DNA of 64,000 bases from Tillandsia leiboldiana. Lineage: Eukaryota > Streptophyta > Magnoliopsida > Poales > Bromeliaceae. The notes beneath the pieces were generated by a model. It saw nothing but the letters and a program-made list of their open reading frames with translations. It was not told the DNA's origin and did no database searches. The translations under genes were made by a program, and so were the position numbers. Where the stretch lies: assembly GCA_029204045.2 (NCBI GenBank), contig CM055063.1, forward strand, positions 35,807,562-35,871,561, in the 5' to 3' direction. Positions 55,181 to 64,000 of this stretch are shown piece after piece (positions within the stretch are counted from its first letter, which is position 1; every line of letters begins with the position of its first letter).

Positions 55181-55487
55181 CGAGACGCGTTGCGGAACGA
55201 GCGGAGAAGATCCTCTAGGAGCGTATGGAAAAGGTTGAGTCGTAAGTGTGTACGGTAAATCACCTTGTACGTGTTTTAATTCTAGTGGATTTCGCCGTGT
55301 TATCGGTCCCGTGGTTTTTTACTCCGGTTTGGAGTTTTTTCACGTAAAAATCTTGCGTGTTCATTTTTATTTCCGCATTGGGTTTTATTGCGCAATGATT
55401 TTTTGAGTGTTTATTGTTTACACCTATTCACCCCCCTCTAGGTATTTTTTCCCCTATTTAGATCTATATTACATATAACCCAACAAG

Positions 55488-55499
55488 TGGTATCAGAGC
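55488..55499 (+). promoter_or_regulatory. Primer-binding site (initiator tRNA-Met) of copia element
   Basis: TGGTATCAGAGC two bases after the LTR end CCCAACA. Confidence 0.9.
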
Positions 55500-55518
55500 G
55501 GGAATAGGGTTGTAAACA

Positions 55519-57540
55519 ATGGTTGAAGGTGGAAACATCAATCGACCCCTTTTCTTTGATGGAACGAATTATGCGTACTGGAAAGTACGGATGAAAGCCT
55601 TTTTAATTTCCATCGACGAAAGGGTGTGGCAATCAATTGAATTAGGATGGTCTAATCCAACTGAAATTATTTCTGATGTTCGTACCTTAAAACCTAGTTC
55701 GAAATGGACCAAGGAAGAGTTAGATTCATCTTCTTACAATAGCAAGGGAATTAATGCTATTTTTAATGCCTTATCTCAAACTGAATTCTCTCGCGTCTCG
55801 GCATGTGAGACTGCGAAAGAAATCTGGGATGTTCTTCAGGTTACACATGAGGGAACTAACCTCGTGAAGATTCAAAAGCTGCAAATGCTTATGAGCAGAT
55901 TTGACTCCATTTTCATGGCAGAAAATGAATCTTTCACGGACTACTTTACACGATTGCAAGACATCGTAAACTCATGTGCTAACCTAGGAGAGAAGATTCC
56001 AGAATTTAAGGTTGTAAGAAAGATCTTAAGAACTCTTCCTGAACGATTTCGCCCAAAGGTTACAGCCATTGAAACTATTAAACACCCGGATGAAATACGT
56101 GTAGAAGAATTAGTTGGTTCATTACAAACTTATGAAATGACATTTACTACTAACTATTCTTCTGGAAAAGCATCCTCTTCTAAGTCTCCAGGTTATGCTT
56201 TGAAAACAACTAAGGAAGAAGACGCGGATACATCCTCCTCAGACGATGACGAGAACCTTTCTATGGAGGACTTTGAGAAGCAACTCGCTCTCTTGACAAG
56301 GAAGTTTCGCCGCAACTTTCGAAGGGGTAATTCAAGTAAATCTCCATCCTTCGGAAAGTCGAAGAAAGGAAAGGGTATTTCAAGTTACAAGTCAAGAAAG
56401 CAAGATAACTTTTCAAAGGATAAGAAAAGTTCAGAAGGACAAGTCCAATGCTTCAAGTGCCGAGGATACGGCCATATCTCAACGGAGTGTCCAACTAAGA
56501 ATCCGTCGAAGAAGAAAGTGATGCAAGCCGTCACTTGGGATGACAACTCAACGTCAAATGAGTCATCCTCAAGTGATGAAGAAGAAAGCGCAACGGCATT
56601 CCACGCGTCCACATCTTCACCATTCATGTGCTTAATGGCAAGTACATTCGAGTCATTGTTCAACTCCACTGTTGAAAAGATTGCAACGGACAATGAATAG
56701 GATGATTCGGAAGGTGAAGATTTTGTTTTAGCCTACCACAAACTTTTACGGGATTCAAAGAAACCGGCTAAGCAAAACAAGGGGTTGAGAGGGAGATTGC
56801 AGGATCTCGAAGAAGAAGTAAAAAGGGTAACTTCTCTCTCGACCGATCTTGAAGTAGAAAGGGATAATCTGATAAAAGCAAATGTTTCCCTTCAAGAGTC
56901 CAATGAGCAACTCGAGAAGAATTATATAGATATGGTGAACAAAGCGAATTACTTCTTGAAGCTCTACGGCGAGGCCCGACAGGAAAAATTGGAAATGACA
57001 GAGACCATTATCCAACTCAAGGATGACTTGCAGCATTTTTCATCAGGAAGGAGTAAGTTGGATAAGCTTCTTGGTCTTGGTCAATCAAACAAGTTCGTTC
57101 TCGGATACAATCGAACTAAAGACGATTTTAGTTCGGTTGGGACAGTTTTCGTGCCTCAGTCGGTATCTCCTCCTCCGACACCGGAATTCACGACAACCAA
57201 CGACAACAAGCCTACTTCACCCTCTTCGGAATCGTCAAGCACAAAGGTATGTTTTCGTTGTAATTTTGCAGGGCACATTGAAAGAAATTGCAAGATTGGA
57301 GTTCGAAGATCAAATCAACCACATCTTGCAACTGCTACCAATAAGTTCACTCCCCGGAATTCAAAGAAGGACTTTTCAAAAGAAAAGAACATTTGTAGTA
57401 CTTCAAACAAGACGATGACAAAAGAAAAGGATCAATCATACAAGACGTCTTCATCAAGGAAAATTTCTCAACCATTGCCAACATACTCCAAAACTCAAAA
57501 GGTTTGGGTATGCAAAGGTGAAATCCTTCCTTGTCTTTAA
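55519..57540 (+). pseudogene. Copia gag with in-frame stop
   Basis: Starts MVEGGNINRPLFFDGTNYAY; has the copia gag core (YWKVRMKAFL, GTNLVKIQKLQMLMSRFD, FTDYFTRLQDIVNS) and a CCHC knuckle (CFKCRGYGHISTEC). A TAG at 56698-56700 interrupts it. The same frame then continues through a coiled-coil region (56785-57060), LDKLLGLGQSNKFVLGYN and a second CCHC (CFRCNFAGHIERNC), ending at TAA 57538-57540. Two knuckles and a coiled coil resemble the extended gag of SIRE/Maximus-type copia elements (family knowledge). Confidence 0.85.
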
Positions 57541-60066
57541 TCGTTCTACGATTAAATGTTGTGTAGTTTATGTAGACTATTTTTTTCTTTCTTTTGGCCG
57601 ACCCGTCAACCATCTTTGGGAGGTAAATGGTATATTTTCTTATTGGTTGATGATTTCTCTCGGTATTCTTGGGTAGCATTTTTAAAAGAGAAAACTGATA
57701 CGTTTGATTCTTTTCATGAGATTTGCCATCGTATTATGATTGAAAAGAATGAAAAGATCATTCGTGTTAGAAGTGATAGAGGTGGAGAATTCATTAATTC
57801 CAAATTCATTGATTTTTGCACTTCCAACGGCATAAAACATGAATTCTCGACACCCTATACACCTCAGCAGAATGGTGTTGTTGAGCGCAAAAACAGGGTT
57901 GTTCAAGAGATGGCACGTGTGATGCTTCATAGCCGGAATTTACCGCTATATTTTTGGGTTGAGGCTGTGAACACCGCTGTCTATGTCATTAATCGAGTGT
58001 ATTTGCGCCCAGGAACTTTAAATACACCATATGAGCTGTGGTTTAGTAGAAAACCAGATATCAAATACTTTCAGATCTTTGGGAGTCGATGTTTTATTTT
58101 GCGTGATCGCGAAAATCTTGGTAAGTTCGATTCTCGAAGTGACGAAGGAATCTTTTTGGGTTATTCTACAAATAGCAGAGCATATCGGGTATTTAACATG
58201 GAATCTAAAACGATTGTAGAATCTATAAATGTTAAAGTAGATGAAGCTTTTCACTTTGCATCTGAAAAATCTACCCTCGATATCTCTCTTGATGATGATA
58301 CACCTGCCAATGCATCTTCTCATGATAATACTTCCAATATTAATGATGCATCTAATGGTTCTTCAAGTTTATCTGATGTGCAGGAATCGTCTCATATACC
58401 TCCGAGTACTCCGTTACCTCAAACGTTACGCATCTCCAATGATCATCCGGAATCGAATATTATTGGAGACCCACAAGAAGGAGTTAGAACTCGGAGGCAG
58501 TTGGTTTGTGGATTCGCTTGCTACGTATCTTTAATCGAACCAAAGAATATAGATGAAGCTCTTCAGGATGACTACTGGATTGAAGCAATGCAGGAAGAGC
58601 TCCATCAATTTGAGCGAAACAAAGTCTGGGAATTAACGAAGCCTCCAAAGCAACATAATGTGATAGGTACCAAATGGATTTTTAAGAACAAGAAAAATAA
58701 GGATGGTACTATCATCAGGAACAAGGCACGATTAGTTGCTCAAGGCTACTCTCAAGTAGAAGGTATAGACTTTGATGAAACTTTCGCCCCTATAGCTAGA
58801 CTCGAGTCCATTCGTATACTATTTGCTATTGCTTGTCATTTTAAAATCAAATTATTTCAAATGGACGTTAAGAGCGCGTTTCTAAATGGGTTTTTAAATG
58901 AGGAAGTTTATGTGGCTCAACCGAAAGGTTTTGTAGACCATAAACAACCTAACCATGTTTTTCGTTTGAAAAAGGCTCTTTACGGTCTGAAACAAGCACC
59001 GCGAGCATGGTACGAAAGGTTGACAAAGCACCTTTTGGAGAAGGGCTATACTCGAGGGGGAGCTGACAGGACTCTCTTTGTGAAGCATTATCAAAACAAT
59101 TTCATTGTAGCACAAATCTATGTCGATGACATTGTATTTGGCGCAACAAGAGATAATGATGCTTCTAAATTCGCGGAGACTATGGAAAGCGAATTTGAGA
59201 TGTCCATGATGGGCGAATTGACTTATTTTCTTGGATTGCAAATTAAACAAAATAATGAAGGTATTCACTTGTGTCAATCCAAGTATGCAATGGAGTTGGT
59301 TAAAAAGTTTGACTTAGAAAATTCGAAGGATTTTTCGACTCCAATGGGAACTAGCCACAAGGGACTTGGAAGTGAATCTCATAGTGAGAATGTAGACGAG
59401 AAACTGTATCGAAGTATGATTGGAAGTCTACTTTATCTCACGGCTAGTCGCCCGGATATATCTTTTGGTGTTGGGATTTGCGCGAGATATCAATATGCAC
59501 CAAAGGAGGTTCACCTGAAAGCGGTGAAAAGGATCATCCGGTACATCAAAGGATCAATTAATTTCGGAATTTGGTATCCTATGGGAACTAGTCTGGATAT
59601 TATTGGATACTCAGATGCCGATTGGGCAGGATCAGTGGATGATCGGAAAAGCACGAGTGGTGCATGCTTCTATCTTGGTCATTGCCTTGTTGCATGGCAC
59701 AGTAAAAAGCAGAATTGCATAGCACTCTCGACTGCCGAAGCGGAATACATTTCAGCGGGTAGTTGTTCAACTCAACTTATTTGGATGAAAAGTGTGTTGA
59801 GTGACTTCCGGATTTCAGCATCTTCGGTAACAATTCTTTGTGACAACACTAGTGCTATAAACATTTCCAAAAACCCTGTGTTGCACTCTAGAACAAAACA
59901 CATTGAACTTAGATATCATTTTCTTAGAGAGCTAGTTGAATCAAATACTCTTCAACTTTCATATATTTCAACTGAAGATCAATTAGCTGACATTTTAACA
60001 AAACCTTTGGATCAAAAACGTTTTATTCATTTGCATAAAGCAATTGGAATGCTTTCCTTGAAGTAA
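57541..60066 (+). pseudogene. Copia pol: partial integrase, reverse transcriptase, RNase H
   Basis: Open from 57556 to 60066 in the same frame as gag but separated by stops at 57538 and 57553. It enters integrase at the equivalent of GPTRQPSLGGK. Integrase core motifs (VDDFSRYSWV, RSDRGGEF, TPQQNGVVERKNR), RT (NKARLVAQGYSQ, QMDVKSAFLNG, YVDDIVFGA) and RNase H (YSDADWAGS, STAEAEYISA), ending ADILTKPL...MLSLK, all look intact. The protease active site and the HHCC integrase zinc finger are absent. The element could not retrotranspose with its own proteins. Confidence 0.87.
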
Positions 60067-60069
60067 ACC

Positions 60070-62829
60070 TGTCACGCCCCGGGTGTAAACCAGAACCCGG
60101 GCCCGTCCACAGATCCGCCGTGCACACGGAATTTTCCGTGTACACGAAGCGCTGATAACCTGCTCAGATATAAAACAAGTAATAAAGGAGCATAAAACAG
60201 AGCTAAACTAAAACTAATACAACTCAGACAAATGCTGGAAATGAAAGTACAGTAAGCTCTCAAAAATATACAAGTGTCTCTCCCAGCTCACGAAATATAT
60301 ACAACCAGCTGGCCGCAGCCAGACCCAAAAAAAAAAGGGAAAATACAACCGTCTGAGTGTACTGGGGATACATCAAAACTACAAAACTCCAACTCGGGGC
60401 AGCAGCTATCTAATCAACGATCCTCTTACCTCGATCCAGGGAAGAGGGTCCCGCGACTCCCGCAGAAGACTCTACAAAACAAAGGGGAAAAGAAAAGAGA
60501 AAACAGTGGGGGTGAGAACTACTATAAAAACAGTAGCCTCCCCTAGTGGGTAGACCTCAAACTCAGAAATACCCACTAGGACTACTAGAGGCGAAAAATG
60601 AAATAAAGGTAGTATGCTAAAGGTAAGTCTACTGATGATATAGCTACCCCTAGTATGCCTCTAAAATGCCTAGCTGTCAAGATCGCTAGAAGTATGCATC
60701 AGTATGTCAAAACCTGGCCAACCAAACCCAATCAATACACCAGTCAACACTGGTACTGCCTGCTGTACTGTCAACTCGAGAACCCAGTATCTGATCGGCA
60801 CACGGCACGATCCTCAAAGTACCCAATCGACCGGCACACGGCTCGGCCCTAAGCCTACTCCGGAGTGGCACTCGAGGGGAGCGACCCACACGAGTAAAAA
60901 TATGTAACCATAAGTATCTGATGTAGCAGGACTGGATCAAGACTCTAAACGAGTGGGTAAGACCATCCACTAAAGAAGCCCGATCCCTCACCTCCAATCT
61001 GATGCAATAATAATAATACTAGTAAGCCGGTCAACCGCCCACAGTCCGCGGTTGCCGCAACAACCAACCATCCATCCCCGACTGTCCCAACTCTGAACAT
61101 CTGAACTACACAATCCTCTACAACTAGACTACAGGAGAATGAATAGAAAGCATGGTTTCTCCTAAGTCAATTCCAGCATGTATGTGTAGCAGAAAAAAAG
61201 GTGGCCTAGCTAGATGACCATTGAAGCATGCAAAGTCCTTTACTTGATAAACCCCTTTCAATTATTCTAACATATGCAACATTAAATGTTTGGGAAATCC
61301 CGATGTACATGTGGTAAGATATATGATACTTAGTACATTTTAGGTGCACAATTTACTAGCAAGTACCCCTTATACAACATTCATTTTAACCACAAGCCCA
61401 AACCTTCCCTCAACATACAACATGATATGGCTATAGCATTCTTTCCAACTAATTAATTTGCATATCTAAACATGGAAACACCACTTACTAACTTGTAGCC
61501 TGCTAACAATGCAAGTATTAGCAAAGGAACCTTAATCTCATGCAAGCATGCTAGATACATTCATATTTAATAACACATAATCGTGGCATTCCAATAGGCC
61601 TAGTGACATTCACAAGTAGGAGGTTCTCAACATCACCCACCTCGAGCGCTATTCCAAAATTCCCAAAGGCGAAGTCCAAGATCAGTCCAACACACCACCA
61701 ATCTGTACAAAATACCCCAAAGGAAAAATACATAAGCTAAACATCCACGCTTTCCAGAATCTGTCCCCCAAATCAGCAGTCCACAATTCACTAATTTTTA
61801 CCTGCGAATAATGCCCAGAAAAATCCAAGAAAAATACTATCGCGATCCTTGCGACGAGCCCGTCGAAACGAGTACCTGCACGCCCAATTTGGAGTTTCCT
61901 ACGCTGAGATAAAAATCCGACAAGGGGTACACCCCAAATCCAAACTGCACTAAATTCCTGTAACAAGGAACCACAGAGAAAGGAGATTCTCACCCTCGAG
62001 TAAAATTCAGAAAATTCTGAGAAAAATCCAGGAGACTCCTTGCGAAGCGTAGATGAAAATTGCCTTTTGAACCGCCTCGTTCCGACGCCTGAGCGAAAGG
62101 ATATGGCAAGAACACTGCGGTGCTGTCCCAAAAGTCCGCGAAGAAAAAGGGTCAAATGGGTGCTAAGAAAACTCCAAGATCAGCACGGAAATCGAGGAAC
62201 CATAAAACATAGGAGTTGAAGCCCTACCTATCGTGAGTCCAACGGCGCAAGAATCGGCGAATTCCGAGGTCGGGGTGGGTCGAAGGAGTCCAAACACTGA
62301 GAAGGGGCGAAGAGGATCGCCGGAGAACAAGCGTCGCGCCGCGCCGTAAAATGGTGAACCTCGGGATGCGTGCCTCCAAAAATCTTCAAACTTCTCCAAA
62401 GGGTAGAGCTCTGAGAGAGGAGGAATCTCTGTGAAGGAAGCCCAGCGAAAAGAAGTCCAAAAAAGCTAAAGGGGCGAATGGGGGGAGCTATTTAAAGGCC
62501 CAGCCCAAATAGCTTAAGGGCCGGTTTTCGGGCGCAGTTTCCGGGCGCACTGCGCTCGGAAACCGGGTTGTACAGAACCCGTCCGACGCGCCCGAAAGTT
62601 TCTGGGACGGCCACGTCGCCCCGAACAGGGGACAGCGGATCCCCGCGGCCCGCAACACGCCACGTCGCCCCCCGCAGTCAACGGGGGTAGGTACGGCCGG
62701 CCAATCCCGAGGCGACGCGTGTCGCACTCGAGTGCGGCCGACCGCCCCGCCTGGCGCCACTGTGCGCGCACGTGCGCGCACAGTACCGAGGCGCCCTCCC
62801 CCGCGCACCCGTGGACCGCGCCCATGTGG
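60070..62829 (-). mobile_element. Third gypsy LTR, related to but diverged from the Tekay-like LTR; interrupted by TRIM
   Basis: Starts TGTCACGCCCCGGGTGTAAA and follows the 44331 LTR collinearly with many differences: the GAGAACTACTATA block at about 60513; GGTGGCCTAGCTAGATG at 61201; ACTATCGCGATCC at 61845; and CGTCGCGCCGCGCCGTAAAATG at 62331. It reaches the GC-rich U3 and is cut at 62829 by TGTGACGCCC. TATA-like TTTAAATA (minus) at 62496-62489. It is located three bases after the copia stop codon. Confidence 0.85.
62489..62496 (-). promoter_or_regulatory. Putative TATA box of third gypsy LTR
   Basis: Minus-strand TTTAAATA in the position equivalent to 46740 in the full LTR. Confidence 0.35.
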
Positions 62830-63302
62830 TGTGACGCCCCCAATAGTCCCACATCGGATGTGGATGGATTTGTGATTGAGTTTATATGAGACTTGGACAC
62901 TAGTAATAATAACTGGGCTTAAACATTTTGGGCTGTGATTTGGACCCAACAAGTTATTATTGCTAGTGGGCCGGATCGTTACATTTGGTATCAGAGCCAA
63001 TAACCAGCCGGAAGTGTGTGATGAGTTTCAGCTGAGCCTGGGTCTAGATGACAGGGCTAGCGAGACGAGTCTCACATCGCCTGGTGATCTTGGGCTTGTG
63101 TGTGTGTGTTTGGGCTGACGAGGACGTCAGGACTAAACGGGGGGAGTCTGTGACGCCCCCAATAGTCCCACATCGGATGTGGATGGATTTGTGATTGAGT
63201 TTATATGAGACTTGGACACTAGTAATAATAACTGGGCTTAAGCATTTTGGGCTGTGATTTGGACCCAACAAGTTATTATTGCTAGTGGGCCGGATCGTTA
63301 CA
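62830..63302 (+). mobile_element. TRIM (miniature LTR retrotransposon), copy 1
   Basis: Two 154-bp LTRs, 62830-62983 and 63149-63302 (TGTGACGCCCCC...GATCGTTACA), differ at one base that I could see (aaacatttt / aagcatttt). A TGGTATCAGAGC primer-binding site lies at 62986-62997 and a polypurine tract AAACGGGGGGAGTC precedes the second LTR. The 165-bp interior has no coding capacity. It is inserted in the third gypsy LTR after TGTGG (62825-62829). No 5S-like sequence, so not Cassandra. Confidence 0.9.
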
Positions 63303-63513
63303 TTAAAAATTTGGGGTAAAGATCCGCCGCAGCGGGTAGCCTCAACCACGAATGTGTACAGAAAAGAGCCCTAAGACTCGTTTCCCGTCCCTGTCAGGGG
63401 AGATGCCAACCGTCTCTCCTTTCAGGGACGGGAAACGAGTCTTAGGGCTCTTTTCTGTACACATTCGTGGTTGAGGCTACCCGCTGCGGCGGATCTTTAC
63501 CCCAAATTTTTAA
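63303..63513. repeat. Inverted-repeat spacer joining the two TRIM copies
   Basis: The arm 63303-63396 is the reverse complement of 63424-63513 apart from the ends. The 27-base centre (63397-63423) contains GGGAGA/TCTCTC pairing. The arms are not TRIM sequence. Confidence 0.85.
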
Positions 63514-63967
63514 TGTAACGATCCGGCCCACTAGCAATAATAACTTGTTGGGTCCAAATCACAGCCCAAAATGCTTAAGCCCAGTTATTATTACTAGTGT
63601 CCAAGTCTCATATAAACTCAATCACAAATCCATCCACATCCGATGTGGGACTATTGGGGGCGTCACAGACTCCCCCCGTTTAGTCCTGACGTCCTCGTCA
63701 GCCCAAACACACACACACAAGCCCAAGATCACCAGGCGATGTGAGACTCGTCTCGCTAGCCCTGTCATCTAGACCCAGGCTCAGCTGAAACTCATCACAC
63801 ACTTCCGGCTGGTTATTGGCTCTGATACCAAATGTAACGATCCGGCCCACTAGCAATAATAACTTGTTGGGTCCAAATCACAGCCCAAAATGCTTAAGCC
63901 CAGTTATTATTACTAGTGTCCAAGTCTCATATAAACTCAATCACAAATCCATCCACATCCGATGTGG
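63514..63967 (-). mobile_element. TRIM copy 2, inverted
   Basis: Reverse complement of copy 1: LTR 63514-63667, polypurine tract, interior, primer-binding site (GGCTCTGATACCAAA, 63818-63832), LTR from 63833. The last LTR stops at 63967 inside the CCACATCCGATGTGG quasi-palindrome and the strand switches. Confidence 0.88.
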
Positions 63968-64000
63968 ATGGATTTGTGATTGAGTTTATATGAGACTTGG
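63921..64000. repeat. Perfect 80-bp palindrome without loop at window end
   Basis: 63921-63960 is the exact reverse complement of 63961-64000, centred on CATC|GATG within a TRIM LTR. The palindrome continues beyond the window by implication. Confidence 0.9.

Larger units (their letters stand above)
54165..55485 (+). repeat. Copia 5' LTR (1321 bp) with two internal motif arrays
   Basis: Borders are set by the break with the Tekay LTR on the left and the primer-binding site on the right. It contains eight ATCCGGATC motifs (54392-54640) and seven GTGGATTC-type motifs (55012-55180). Confidence 0.82.
54165..60069 (+). mobile_element. Ty1/copia element (SIRE-like gag), internally deleted, 3' LTR not in window
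   Basis: 5' LTR 54165-55485 (TGTTACGG...CCCAACA), primer-binding site 55488-55499, gag from 55519, RT-RNase H ending 60066. The insertion target in the Tekay LTR is after GTATG (54160-54164), continuing CTGTTC in the intact LTR copy. The protease and the zinc-binding start of integrase are missing, and two stops interrupt the frame. Immediately after the pol stop a gypsy LTR starts (60070), so the copia 3' LTR is displaced or lost. Confidence 0.88.

Noticed and set aside
62986..62997. tRNA-like sequence
   Set aside because: Only the 12-base initiator tRNA-Met complement (primer-binding site) is present here and at 52915, 55488 and 63818; no tRNA gene.
62830..63302. Cassandra-type TRIM
   Set aside because: The LTRs lack any 5S rRNA-like segment with Pol III boxes.
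63044..63772. Identical 101-residue ORFs in opposite orientation
   Set aside because: They are translations of the two arms of the TRIM inverted duplication, not genes.

Overview
The window is plant nuclear DNA. Two host genes with many introns sit among nested transposable elements, most with plant-type LTRs primed by initiator tRNA-Met. The very GC-rich first coding exon of the second gene hints at a monocot, but the species cannot be fixed from this sequence alone.

Layout: 1-2742 is the promoter-to-end part of a long Ty3/gypsy LTR. 3909-9221 (+) is a complete 9-exon polygalacturonase gene (GH28, 452 codons plus stop). 10795-42140 (-) is a 13-exon gene for an 851-residue protein with several PHD/PHD-like zinc fingers; every splice junction keeps frame, so it looks functional. 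Its introns hold three PIF/Harbinger-like MITEs, a 135-bp Mutator-type MITE and, in the 18.6-kb intron 4, a 15.8-kb Mutator-like element (MULE, 23252-39051) with long TIRs and a perfect 9-bp target duplication. The MULE carries a decayed mudrA-type transposase and a plant mobile domain (PMD, MAIN-like) gene. It was itself split by a gypsy LTR that was later hit by a second solo LTR (27694-31795, duplication ATATC).

42141-64000 is a nest upstream of the PHD gene. A hAT-type MITE (8-bp duplication) is followed by a probable LTR (43075-44116) and a remnant of its internal region. That remnant is interrupted by a Tekay/Del-like chromovirus (44331-54164, minus strand) whose gag-pol has one apparent frameshift. 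Its upstream LTR is interrupted by a Ty1/copia element (54165-60069, plus strand, internal deletion). Directly after the copia stop codon lies a related gypsy LTR (60070-62829), and in that a TRIM element. The TRIM is present as an almost perfect inverted duplication, and a second, loop-free palindrome runs off the window end.

How parts relate: the polygalacturonase is a secreted pectin-degrading enzyme; the PHD protein is probably a nuclear chromatin reader. I see no functional link between them beyond adjacency. The most distinctive features are the PMD-carrying MULE inside an intron of an apparently intact gene, and the inverted TRIM structure at the right edge.
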